From contig CM065691.1 of the NCBI GenBank assembly GCA_017654935.2, forward strand, positions 34,315,249-34,379,248: 64,000 bases of DNA, given 5' to 3'. This DNA is from Phymorhynchus buccinoides. Taxonomy: Eukaryota > Mollusca > Gastropoda > Neogastropoda > Raphitomidae. The notes beneath the pieces were generated by a model. That model saw only the letters and a list, made by a program, of their open reading frames with translations. It was not told the DNA's origin and did not search any database. A program made the translations under genes and the position numbers. Of this stretch, positions 25,720 through 37,950 are shown in pieces (the first letter of the stretch is position 1; each line of letters opens with the position of its first letter).

Positions 25720-26204
25720 TTTGTTTTACGGAATAATCAAGTACGTCTCATGACTTCCGGTTGGTTCTTTACTTTCGATTTCATAGTGTAGGCTCAAAGA
25801 TATGGAACGCCAAATATACAAAACTCTATCTAGCTGTTCGACAGTTTCGAAACTGTATCTAACAGTTCGATAGAGTTTGAAAACCCTATCTAGCTGTTCG
25901 ATAGAGTTTTAAAACTCTGTCGAACAGCTAGATAGGGTTTCCACAAAATAACCCTATCGAGATACAGTTTTTCTATCGCGATTTCTGATTGGTACATGGC
26001 TTCAGCGACAAAGTTTGTGGCATTGGCAGGGCAGTGACCCATGAATAAGACGATAGACAGATTAAAAACATCAACGTTTATTATTTCACAAGAATTAATG
26101 ATTTTAAGAATAGATCTACATTCAAAATAAAGAAGAGCTTACTATGATCTATTAGTATAATGAGAGAGTTAAGCGAAAACTTGCACTGGCAAACTTGTTT
26201 ACAA
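25720..26204. promoter_or_regulatory. Bidirectional promoter region with fold-back motifs (arm A)
   Basis: 485 bp between the start codons of UCHL3 (-) and the divergent gene (+). It holds several copies of a tatctagctgttcga / tcgaacagctagata motif. One near-perfect palindrome at 25882-25939 is centred on TTTTAAAA. No clear TATA box was placed. Promoter function is inferred from the head-to-head exons. Confidence 0.55.
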
Positions 26205-26282
26205 ATGGCGTCCGAGGAGGAGCTGTACTCTTTGGTGATGCAGTCTGTTGAAGGCTCAGTCTCGATCAGATCAAGTTCAATG
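26205..26282 (+). CDS. First exon of an unidentified gene divergent from UCHL3 (arm A)
   Basis: ATG in context acaaATGGC opens 26 codons, MASEEELYSLVMQSVEGSVS then IRSSSM, followed by a consensus donor gtgagt in phase 0. The exon is identical in both arms and lies head to head with UCHL3, 485 bp away, as expected for a bidirectional CpG-type promoter. I do not recognise the protein. Possible later exon pieces near 28093-28200 and 29757-29912 have splice-like borders, but no combination gives a continuous frame, so the rest of the gene is unresolved. Confidence 0.5.
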
Positions 26283-29200
26283 GTGAGTGCTTATATGAAT
26301 GCAAGTTTCTTCTTTGTTTGTTTTAACAACCCCATCCTCTTAGTGCATTTCTTGGTTTAATAAAGTTTGCTAATGCAGACGAAACAAGGCTAGTGTCACA
26401 GTGTGCACTACTCGCCACAAGTACTTTCGTCTGCTTAGAAAGTTCTGCAAACTTTACTGTCACTAGTGTCAGTCTAGGCCTAGGCCTTGTCGCGTGCAAA
26501 TTTGCAAGGCCTACTTCAAACTGAGAAGTCGTGTGTGTGTGTGTGTGCGTGCGTGCGTGTGTGCGTGCGCGTTTCTTAATTGTTTTTGGTCACGCAAAAA
26601 ATCTTTCACTGTGTGTTACTGTACTGTTAAGCGTGCACAGCCATGCTTACTTTTCCTGATAATCACTGTATTTGTGTGTGTGCGTTTAACTTTAACTTTG
26701 TGATTGTGTCTCATGTGTGTGGTTGTACATCTAGACCAAAGACGGCAGTGGCAGTGTATCGTGTGTGTGTGTGTGTGTGTGGAAAGGGGGGAAGGGGTGG
26801 GGACGTTACAACTACAAGCATTACGCATAATAGAATAATCTTTAAGTTTCATTTTCTTCTTGCGGCCAAGGGTATCGGTTATTGGGCTAGCAACCCAAAC
26901 TCTCCTCATTTCCCCCCCTTCTCTTCTACTTTTGCTTGTTGCTGGAAGTGGGGCCTGTTCCTTCCAGGCTGAACTGGGGGGTTTAATGGTCTTAACCCAG
27001 TGCAAACACTTAATCCTTTATCTTTGTATCTGTCCCTCTTCTGTCTAAGGCCTAACTTTTCAGTTTCTTCTCAGGCTTTGAGCCTCTTCTTACGGCATAA
27101 GTGGTAGACCGTAGAGCCTACCAGTTCCGTGTCAAAATAATCAGAGAGTTGATTGTGAAGAAGAAGAAGAAGAAGAGCTGTCTTTACCAGTGGCAGTTCT
27201 CCCTACTCTATAAAGAATTGTTGGTTGTTGTCACTCCACGGGTGGAGTGAATGTGTGGGTGGCTCCATGAATGGAGCGAAGTCCCCTGAAGTCGGAGTAT
27301 GGCCGCCTATGTGGCGGGGCCCTTTAAAAGACAAGGCCTTCTAAAATGCACACTAAAAGCAGCCATACAATGATACATGTACCCACCCAAGGCCAAGCGA
27401 AATGTTCACACGGCTGGGTTTGACCCCAGAGCCTTTAATCTGGGCAACAAAAACAACATTTTCTTCTCTTATATTAATGATATTAGCAATGGGGATGTGC
27501 CTGCATTTTATCTCATTTTGAGTGTGCTACATCATGTGTAGGCCTATGTGTACTACAAGTGTCGTGTCATGTGGCTATGTATTTAATAATATTGATATGG
27601 TGTGTGTGTGCGTAATACTTTGTAGTTTTACTCTTTTGTACGTTATTGCATTCTTGTCACAAGCGATGAAGCATGAATAGATCTGCATCTTTCTCTCACT
27701 GTATGTTAGCGTGCACAGCCATGCTTAGTTTTCCTGCTAATCTGTATTTGTTTCTGATTTTGGTAAAAATCAACAAAGGATTCCTTGTCGGTTGGTGGAA
27801 CAACCAGTCATACTCAATCAGATCCAACCGGGCCCAATAGAATTTAGCTATGATCTAGGCCTAACTAAAGACTTGTCTTGCATCTAACATGGAGTGTGTG
27901 TGTGTATAGCACTGTGTGTGTGTGCATGCATGCGCATGGCCCATAAAACCCCAAAAACATACCGCCCTCCCCCCTACATACACACACACACACACACACA
28001 CACATATTAACATGCAACCATTCTGAAAGAACACATCACAAAAAATATGTTCAAATTGATCATTTGATTTACCCTCTATTTTCCCCCCACAGTTTCGAGG
28101 AGCTTCAACGCCAAGTCCATGAGGCTGGGACAAGTACTCAAGATGCCATGGTCTAGAGGAAGCACTGGCTGGGTTGAAAGCTATTGCAAAAAATAATGTT
28201 TTGGCTGGTAGGTATTTAACTCTATGTCAAAAAACTTATGGGTGAACACCAACCCATCCTAATTTTATGAAGGAATTAATCTGTTACGTAACTTCAGTGT
28301 ACAGAATAGCAATTAATGAAGGGATAGAGCCATTGCCTCAAATGGCTTGTCATTGTTTGACATTTAGCTTGTAGCAGCCCTCCCCCCCTCGATCCTGGGC
28401 CAATAGTAACATGAGAGCTGTACAACAGATAATGTTGTACAGTAATGGTTAATAGTGATGCAGTTTAGTTTCTTGTGGAAGACTAGGGGCACCATATTTT
28501 ACGGACTATAAGGCGAAATTGTAGCCCAGCCCACCAGAATAGCATCTGCTGCCTCTCCTATCTGGCAGTCATAGTTGGAAGCAACTGACTGGCATACATA
28601 CAGTGGATAACTAATAACTCAAATACGGATAAACTCAAAATATTGGCTATCTCAAAATAAAATTTCAGTCCCTTCAATTTTGATTAAGCAATTTTTACTG
28701 TACGTACATACAGAACCGTTATGAATCATGATAAGAAAAACAAATCACCCATTGAGGAGCAAAGCCAGCTCTTAATGCCGGAAGCAATCCCGGTGTGGGA
28801 AGAATCAGTTATATCACCTACTAGTACTAGATGTCAGAGCTGTTTCTTTTGTACTTCCAGGTTTTTAACAGAACAGGAATATATTAGAATGGGAATGAAG
28901 GCTGTGCGTTTCTCTGCTCATGTTAACAAGGGAGGTTTTAAAATGGAAAAGAAATTAATACAAGTTAAGCTAGGACACCGTCAATATATCATACAGGCTC
29001 TATCAGTGCATTTACATCAGCGCTGATCAGATCTCCATCTGAGCCTGCGCAAATTGACCACTAAAATTAGATTCCCCCCCTCCCCCGCTTGTTGCTGGAA
29101 GTGGGGCCTGTTATGTTCCTTCCCGGCTATACTGAGGGGTTCAATGGTCTTTACCCAGTGCAAGCGTTAGGTATTTTCTTTCTATGTTTTCTATAGGCAC

Positions 29201-30835
29201 ATGCGCCCTCATAGTCCTGTCGCGACTATTGCCAGTATTGGCACCTGCGACGTATTGATCCTGATCCTAACAAAGCACACAAAAGTGTTGAAAATGGAAT
29301 ACAATACATGAAATAGTAAAAAAACAAAAGGTCTTTATTTTTGGGGTCATATATTAAAATTGTTCACAACTACTTGAACTTGAACTAATGTTGTATCCTC
29401 ATTATACAGATATATATCTATGGGAAGGTTTTAATTTACGTGTGAAAATGGCCAACTTCATTTTCATACCGGTCAAATGAAGTTTTTGTACATGTATATT
29501 TTTCCCCGGGCCCACAAGGCAAGATAAAGGGTAAATGTTAATAGTCACACCTGCACAGTAATGGAATACTAGGTATCATGTCACTGATTAGTACTTTATG
29601 ACTAATGTTATTCAGCACACTGTTGTCAAATTGTATTATTTTAAATTTTAGTTTTGTTTGTATAATTATGTTTTAATTTTCTGTATTTTCATAATGACAT
29701 TTACATGCCGATGGATGCCTATTGTCTGTTCAGGCTGATTAAGTGATTTCCATGGACGCTAGCCTAGTGTGCAGTGAGTTGCCCCTGAGAGGGAAGCTCT
29801 GTGGGATGCAGTTCTCTATGGTGAGCGCTGTGCTCCAGGAAACGGCTAACCTGTGTCTGTGACCGCTGCCCCAAACTTGACCTCACAGACCTGTGTGATG
29901 ATTTGACCCTCAGGTGAGAGAACTTGACACCTTTGTGGTGGTCACACTTTGTTTAGGATTCTTAACAAAATATTAACTGTATAATAATAACATCTATAGA
30001 TTTAAACATTTATAGAGAAAACATGCATGGTAGAGACAACATTGTATCATGCTGTTTTGAGGGTTTTACTTTTAGCTACTGTTAGAGTTTTGTTTGTGAA
30101 GTTTTGTTTTGAAATTGTGAAGGCACATGAATGTAAAGTAAAACAAAAAATGGAATGCAATAATATGAGAATGATGACTCCTACTGAATTAGTGAATATG
30201 CTTTTATTTTATTTTATGTTGTTGTCAGTTATGATAGTGATACTCCCAGTATTACACATGGTATTTTCCACAAAAGATGTTTCAATCCGTAATTATAAGA
30301 ATAACTTTAAAACAACTTCACTCAAGCAGATGTTTAGGCTCACCTCAGTGCCTTCAGATTCAAATCATAATATTTTCAGGAACATTCTTACCAAATGACA
30401 GCCAGTGACCAATGAATGCAAGAACAATCAAGTATTAAAACTCCCCCAGTGTTAATTCTGTGTTTGAAATCAGGCCTGAAATCCAATGCGCCAGCTGGGA
30501 GATTTTAGCATCATAAAAAGTAGTAATACTGTCCTCTCCCCTCCACCCCTCCTTCCCCCGGTCATCAGAAATTTTGTTTATGGCAACTTTGCAGTGAAAA
30601 GGTTATTAATAAAGTTCATTTTCAGGCTTGTGGTTTTCATTACCTTTCATTCCAGGTTTTGGGCTTTTCAGTTTCAGGTTTTAAGACCTCCTACTTGCAC
30701 TCCTGTTTATTACAAGTAAAATTTATTCCAAAAAGATAATTAGCTGAAAAGGTTAATAAAATACAGCTTTATGTTTGGTAAGAAAGGCAAAAACGGAAAA
30801 ATTGAAATTAACCGAGAAATGCAGGGGGTGGGGGG
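26283..30835. other. Downstream part of the divergent gene, arm A; no exon resolved
   Basis: Contains GT microsatellites, the dispersed repeat pair, and two unsupported open frames (28721-29026, 30027-30398) that are the same in both arms but lack any family resemblance. A splice-bounded piece at 28093-28200 (frame ending LEEALAGLKAIAKNNVLA) could be an exon. Mirrored at 32790-37340. Confidence 0.4.
26930..27012. repeat. Dispersed repeat pair with 29085-29170
   Basis: gcttgttgctggaagtgggg, then ggcctgttccttcc and aatggtcttaacccagtgca occur here and, diverged, at 29085-29170; both are mirrored in arm B (about 36615-36695 and 34455-34540). Confidence 0.6.
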
Positions 30836-31330
30836 TGTGACGAGGTAATGGGTTAAAAGGCTAAGTCTCTAGGGAAGACTTTAGATAATTTGCCTTTAGC
30901 CCACTTCTCTAGGGTATGGGAGATGAGCAACTTTCCCGGCCCCTTTTCATCTAATAAATTTATATTTGTGCCCGGGTTCTGGCTCGTCAGATGGTTGTAA
31001 GAAATACAAGTGGTTGAATTGCTCTAAATGGCAGACAGAGAGAAGTAGGGTTTTACATGAAATTACAAGACTCCCACTCTCATCAGTCTGACCAAAGGGT
31101 TCAGGATTATTTGACACTTGTATTTTATTTACTCCCAAAATCTGCATAAGATTATGCAACAATAATAATAAAGCAGCTCAATGGCGCCAAAACAAAATAT
31201 GGATAAAAAACAATGAAATCCGAAAGGATTCACAAGACTTTTGTCTTTCTATAAGGTTCGCCCCATGCCGGAAGGGTTACTAATTATCTTCGGTGTCCGT
31301 AGGAAAGTTCAAATGATTGGCGCAGTCAGG
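30836..31330 (+). mobile_element. LTR retrotransposon remnant: 5' LTR and primer-binding site (arm A)
   Basis: A 476-bp segment starts TGTGACGAGG and ends TTCA, followed six bases later by TGGCGCAGTCAGG (from 31318), which looks like the primer-binding site of a gypsy-type element. A GC-rich leader of about 280 bp follows, but no gag or pol frame was seen. Short reading frames across the LTR on either strand are not genes. The LTR call rests on these termini only. Confidence 0.5.
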
Positions 31331-31619
31331 TGGACTTAGCTGTTTGAAGTTCTGGGCTTGCTCGTCAGGTGAGAGTAGCTCCCAGTCGTTCCTATTACGG
31401 CTTCGCGGGATGGCACGGTTCAGGCGTGGTCTCCTCGCGGATTCTGGGTGCAGGTTGTCTTGGCGACGGACCCGTCTTGGTGCTTGGTGGAGTCCGGGAT
31501 GATCGTCCGGCCCACGATGCCCTGCTGATAATCACAGGAGAAGGTGGATGTAGATCTCTATGGCTTAGAGACAAGGGGCTTCAGTCGGCAGGGAATTAGT
31601 GAATCCCAACCGGCTTGAA

Positions 31620-32010
31620 GGCTTCCCTTGTACAATAGCACTACATGTAGTTAATAAATAAACTGAATTTCAGTTAACAAACTGAGATCAGTAAAACATA
31701 AAAGGTGATCAATCCATCATCACTCTCCATCCAACACCTGGAAAGGAAGGGTGCATCATAGGTTTCCTACTAAAAATAGTGCAAGATTGCGGCCCATAGG
31801 TTTCCTACTAACCCTTTTGTCTATTTTTAGTAGGAAACCTATGGGCCGCAATCTTGCACTATTTTTTAGTAGGAAACCTATGGGCCGCAATCTTGCACTT
31901 TATGATACCCTTCCTTTCCAGGTGTTGGATGGAGAGTGATGTTGGATTGATCACCTTTTATGTTTTACTGATCTCAGTTTGTTAACTGAAATTCAGTTTA
32001 TTTATTAACT
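31620..32010. repeat. Centre of the inverted repeat
   Basis: A local unit containing ggtttcctacta and gcaagattgcggcccat occurs inverted around a loop of about 20 bp at 31808-31827, and a second direct copy lies on the right. The arms meet with almost no spacer. Arm A carries about 33 bp (near 31610-31650) absent from arm B. Confidence 0.85.
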
Positions 32011-32294
32011 ACATGTTGGGATTCACTAATGCCCTGCCGACTGAAGCCCCTTGTCTCTAAGCCATAGAGATCTACATCCACCTTCTCCTGTGATTATCAG
32101 CAGGGCATCGTGGGCCGGACGATCATCCCGGACTCCACCACGCACCAAGACGGGTCCGTCGCCAAGACAACCCGCACCCAGAATCCGCGAGGAGACCACG
32201 CCTGAACCGTGCCATCCCGCGAAGCCGTAATAGGAACGACTGGGAGCTACTCTCACCTGACGAGCAAGCCCAGAACTTCAAACAGCTAAGTCCA

Positions 32295-32790
32295 CCTGAC
32301 TGCGCCAATCATTTGAACTTTCCTACGGACACCGATGATAATTAGTAACCCTTCCGGCATGGGGCGAACCTTATAGAAAGACAAAAGTCTTGTGAATCCT
32401 TTCGGATTTCATTGTGTTTTATCCATATTTTGTTTTGGCGCCATTGAGCTGCTTTATTATTATTGTTGCATAATCTTATGCAGATTTTGGGAGTAAATAA
32501 AATACAAGTGTCAAATAATCCTGAACCCTTTGGTCAGACTGATGAGAGTGGGAGTCTTGTAATTTCATGTAAAACCCTACTTCTCTCTGTCTGCCATTTA
32601 GAGCAATTCAACCACTTGTATTTCTTACAACCATCTGACGAGCCAGAACCCGGGCACAAATATAAATTTATTAGATGAAAAGGGGCCGGGAAAGTTGCTC
32701 ATCTCCCATACCCTAGAGAAGTGGGCTGAAGGCAAATTATCTAAAGTCTTCCCTAGAGACTTAGCCTTTTAACCCATTACCTCGTCACAC
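32295..32790 (-). mobile_element. LTR retrotransposon remnant (arm B mirror)
   Basis: Reverse complement of 30836-31330: primer-binding-site-like motif at about 32307 and the LTR running right to about 32789. The two leaders face each other across the palindrome centre. Confidence 0.5.
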
Positions 32791-35618
32791 CCCCCACCCC
32801 CTGCATTTCTCGGTTATTCAATTTTTCCGTTTTTGCCTTTCTTACCAAACATAGAGCTGTATTTTATTAACCTTTTCAGCTAATTATCTTTTTGGAATAA
32901 ATTTTACTTGTAATAAACAGGAGTGCAAGTAGGAGGTCTTAAAACCTGAAACTGAAAAGCCCAAAACCTGGAATGAAAGGTAATGAAAACCACAAGCCTG
33001 AAAATGAACTTTATTAATAACCTTTTCACTGCAAAGTTGCCATAAACAAAATTTCTGATGACCGGGGGAAGGAGGGGTGGAGGGGAGAGGACAGTATTAC
33101 TACTTTTTATGATGCTAAAATCTCCCAGCTGGCGCATTGGATTTCAGGCCTGATTTCAAACACAGAATTAACACTGGGGGAGTTTTAATACTTGATTGTT
33201 CTTGCATTCATTGGTCACTGGCTGTCATTTGGTAAGAATGTTCCTGAAAATATTATGATTTGAATCTGAAGGCACTGAGGTGAGCCTAAACATCTGCTTG
33301 AGTGAAGTTGTTTTAAAGTTATTCTTATAATTACGGATTGAAACATCTTTTGTGGAAAATACCATGTGTAATACTGGGAGTATCACTATCATAACTGACA
33401 ACAACATAAAATAAAATAAAAGCATATTCACTAATTCAGTAGGAGTCATCATTCTCATATTATTGCATTCCATTTTTTGTTTTACTTTACATTCATGTGC
33501 CTTCACAATTTCAAAACAAAACTTCACAAACAAAACTCTAACAGTAGCTAAAAGTAAAACCCTCAAAACAGCATGATACAATGTTGTCTCTACCATGCAT
33601 GTTTTCTCTATAAATGTTTAAATCTATAGATGTTATTATTATACAGTTAATATTTTGTTAAGAATCCTAAACAAAGTGTGACCACCACAAAGGTGTCAAG
33701 TTCTCTCACCTGAGGGTCAAATCATCACACAGGTCTGTGAGGTCAAGTTTGGGGCAGCGGTCACAGACACAGGTTAGCCGTTTCCTGGAGCACAGCGCTC
33801 ACCATAGAGAACTGCATCCCACAGAGCTTCCCTCTCAGGGGCAACTCACTGCACACTAGGCTAGCGTCCATGGAAATCACTTAATCAGCCTGAACAGACA
33901 ATAGGCATCCATCGGCATGTAAATGTCATTATGAAAATACAGAAAATTAAAACATAATTATACAAACAAAACTAAAATTTAAAATAATACAATTTGACAA
34001 CAGTGTGCTGAATAACATTAGTCATAAAGTACTAATCAGTGACATGATACCTAGTATTCCATTACTGTGCAGGTGTGACTATTAACATTTACCCTTTATC
34101 TTGCCTTGTGGGCCCGGGGAAAAATATACATGTACAAAAACTTCATTTGACCGGTATGAAAATGAAGTTGGCCATTTTCACACGTAAATTAAAACCTTCC
34201 CATAGATATATATCTGTATAATGAGGATACAACATTAGTTCAAGTTCAAGTAGTTGTGAACAATTTTAATATATGACCCCAAAAATAAAGACCTTTTGTT
34301 TTTTTACTATTTCATGTATTGTATTCCATTTTCAACACTTTTGTGTGCTTTGTTAGGATCAGGATCAATACGTCGCAGGTGCCAATACTGGCAATAGTCG
34401 CGACGGGAACTATGAGGGCGCATGTGCCTATAGAAAACATAGAAAGAAAATACCTAACGCTTGCACTGGGTAAAGACCATTGAACCCCTCAGTATAGCCG
34501 GGAAGGAACATAACAGGCCCCACTTCCAGCAACAAGCGGGGGAGGGGGGAATCTAATTTTAGTGGTCAATTTGCGCAGGCTCAGATGGAGATCTGATCAG
34601 CGCTGATGTAAATGCACTGATAGAGCCTGTATGATATATTGACGGTGTCCTAGCTTAACTTGTATTAATTTCTTTTCCATTTTAAAACCTCCCTTGTTAA
34701 CATGAGCAGAGAAACGCACAGCCTTCATTCCCATTCTAATATATTCCTGTTCTGTTAAAAACCTGGAAGTACAAAAGAAACAGCTCTGACATCTAGTACT
34801 AGTAGGTGATATAACTGATTCTTCCCACACCGGGATTGCTTCCGGCATTAAGAGCTGGCTTTGCTCCTCAATGGGTGATTTGTTTTTCTTATCATGATTC
34901 ATAACGGTTCTGTATGTACGTACAGTAAAAATTGCTTAATCAAAATTGAAGGGACTGAAATTTTATTTTGAGATAGCCAATATTTTGAGTTTATCCGTAT
35001 TTGAGTTATTAGTTATCCACTGTATGTATGCCAGTCAGTTGCTTCCAACTATGACTGCCAGATAGGAGAGGCAGCAGATGCTATTCTGGTGGGCTGGGCT
35101 ACAATTTCGCCTTATAGTCCGTAAAATATGGTGCCCCTAGTCTTCCACAAGAAACTAAACTGCATCACTATTAACCATTACTGTACAACATTATCTGTTG
35201 TACAGCTCTCATGTTACTATTGGCCCAGGATCGAGGGGGGGAGGGCTGCTACAAGCTAAATGTCAAACAATGACAAGCCATTTGAGGCAATGGCTCTATC
35301 CCTTCATTAATTGCTATTCTGTACACTGAAGTTACGTAACAGATTAATTCCTTCATAAAATTAGGATGGGTTGGTGTTCACCCATAAGTTTTTTGACATA
35401 GAGTTAAATACCTACCAGCCAAAACATTATTTTTTGCAATAGCTTTCAACCCAGCCAGTGCTTCCTCTAGACCATGGCATCTTGAGTACTTGTCCCAGCC
35501 TCATGGACTTGGCGTTGAAGCTCCTCGAAACTGTGGGGGGAAAATAGAGGGTAAATCAAATGATCAATTTGAACATATTTTTTGTGATGTGTTCTTTCAG
35601 AATGGTTGCATGTTAATA

Positions 35619-35649
<31 letters not shown>

Positions 35650-37340
35650 AGGGGGGAGGGCGGTATGTTTTTGGGGTTTTATGGGCCATGCGCATGCATG
35701 CACACACACACACAGTGCTATACACACACACACTCCATGTTAGATGCAAGACAAGTCTTTAGTTAGGCCTAGATCATAGCTAAATTCTATTGGGCCCGGT
35801 TGGATCTGATTGAGTATGACTGGTTGTTCCACCAACCGACAAGGAATCCTTTGTTGATTTTTACCAAAATCAGAAACAAATACAGATTAGCAGGAAAAGT
35901 AAGCATGGCTGTGCACGCTAACATACAGTGAGAGAAAGATGCAGATCTATTCATGCTTCATCGCTTGTGACAAGAATGCAATAACGTACAAAAGAGTAAA
36001 ACTACAAAGTATTACGCACACACACACCATATCAATATTATTAAATACATAGCCACATGACACGACACTTGTAGTACACATAGGCCTACACATGATGTAG
36101 CACACTCAAAATGAGATAAAATGCAGGCACATCCCCATTGCTAATATCATTAATATAAGAGAAGAAAATGTTGTTTTTGTTGCCCAGATTAAAGGCTCTG
36201 GGGTCAAACCCAGCCGTGTGAACATTTCGCTTGGCCTTGGGTGGGTACATGTATCATTGTATGGCTGCTTTTAGTGTGCATTTTAGAAGGCCTTGTCTTT
36301 TAAAGGGCCCCGCCACATAGGCGGCCATACTCCGACTTCAGGGGACTTCGCTCCATTCATGGAGCCACCCACACATTCACTCCACCTGTGGAGTGACAAC
36401 AACCAACAATTCTTTATAGAGTAGGGAGAACTGCCACTGGTAAAGACAGCTCTTCTTCTTCTTCTTCTTCACAATCAACTCTCTGATTATTTTGACACGG
36501 AACTGGTAGGCTCTACGGTCTACCACTTATGCCGTAAGAAGAGGCTCAAAGCCTGAGAAGAAACTGAAAAGTTAGGCCTTAGACAGAAGAGGGACAGATA
36601 CAAAGATAAAGGATTAAGTGCACTGGGTTAAGACCATTAAAAACCCCAGTTCAGCCTGGAAGGAACAGGCCCCACTTCCAGCAACAAGCAAAAGTAGAAG
36701 AGAAGGGGGGGAAATGAGGAGAGTTTGGGTTGCTAGCCCAATAACCGATACCCTTGGCCGCAAGAAGAAAATGAAACTTAAAGATTATTCTATTATGCGT
36801 AATGCTTGTAGTTGTAACGTCCCCACCCCTTCCCCCCTTTCCACACACACACACACACACACGATACACTGCCACTGCCGTCTTTGGTCTAGATGTACAA
36901 CCACACACATGAGACACAATCACAAAGTTAAAGTTAAACGCACACACACAAATACAGTGATTATCAGGAAAAGTAAGCATGGCTGTGCACGCTTAACAGT
37001 ACAGTAACACACAGTGAAAGATTTTTTGCGTGACCAAAAACAATTAAGAAACGCGCACGCACACACGCACGCACGCACACACACACACACACGACTTCTC
37101 AGTTTGAAGTAGGCCTTGCAAATTTGCACGCGACAAGGCCTAGGCCTAGACTGACACTAGTGACAGTAAAGTTTGCAGAACTTTCTAAGCAGACGAAAGT
37201 ACTTGTGGCGAGTAGTGCACACTGTGACACTAGCCTTGTTTCGTCTGCATTAGCAAACTTTATTAAACCAAGAAATGCACTAAGAGGATGGGGTTGTTAA
37301 AACAAACAAAGAAGAAACTTGCATTCATATAAGCACTCAC

Positions 37341-37418
37341 CATTGAACTTGATCTGATCGAGACTGAGCCTTCAACAGACTGCATCACCAAAGAGTACAG
37401 CTCCTCCTCGGACGCCAT
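37341..37418 (-). CDS. First exon of the unidentified divergent gene (arm B)
   Basis: Mirror image of 26205-26282 with no base difference, same start and donor. Confidence 0.5.
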
Positions 37419-37905
37419 TTGTAAACAAGTTTGCCAGTGCAAGTTTTCGCTTAACTCTCTCATTATACTAATAGATCATAGTAAGCTCTTCTTTATTTTG
37501 AATGTAGATCTATTCTTAAAATCATTAATTCTTGTGAAATAATAAACGTTGATGTTTTTAATCTGTCTATCGTCTTATTCATGGGTCACTGCCCTGCCAA
37601 TGCCACAAACTTTGTCGCTGAAGCCATGTACCAATCAGAAATCGCGATAGAAAAACTATATCTCGATAGGGTTATTTTGTGGAAACCCTATCTAGCTGTT
37701 CGACAGAGTTTTAAAACTCTATCGAACAGCTAGATAGGGTTTTCAAACTCTATCGAACTGTTAGATACAGTTTCGAAACTCTGTCGAACAGCTAGATAGA
37801 GTTTTGTATATTTGGCGTTCCATATCTTTGAGCCTACACTATGAAATCGAAAGTAAAGAACCAACCGGAAGTCATGAGACGTACTTGATTATTCCGTAAA
37901 ACAAA
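37419..37905. promoter_or_regulatory. Bidirectional promoter region with fold-back motifs (arm B)
   Basis: Mirror of 25720-26204. The palindrome is at about 37684-37740. The same tight spacing between two ATG exons is kept. Confidence 0.55.
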
Positions 37906-37950
37906 ATGGCGAGCGAACGGCGTTGGATTCCTCTTGAGTCAAACCCTAAA
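37906..37950 (+). CDS. UCHL3: UCHL3 exon 1 (arm B)
   Basis: ATG in context acaaaATGG, 15 codons [15 protein letters not shown], donor gtaaga. The RW(I/L)PLE(S/A)NP block is the conserved N-terminus of UCHL1/UCHL3. Confidence 0.95.

Noticed and set aside
28721..29026. 101-codon ORF identical in both arms (mirror 34597-34902)
   Set aside because: Same reason; no recognisable domain. It could be an exon of the divergent gene, but nothing supports that.
30027..30398. 123-codon ORF identical in both arms (mirror 33225-33596)
   Set aside because: Identity follows from the near-identical inner arms. Composition is AT-rich and random-looking, with no motif or splice context.
30947..31162. 71-codon ORF (mirror 32463-32678)
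   Set aside because: Lies antisense within the LTR-like segment; no gag or pol similarity.
31317..31502. Short GC-rich ORF after the LTR
   Set aside because: It begins at the primer-binding-site-like motif and corresponds to untranslated leader; no Gag similarity.
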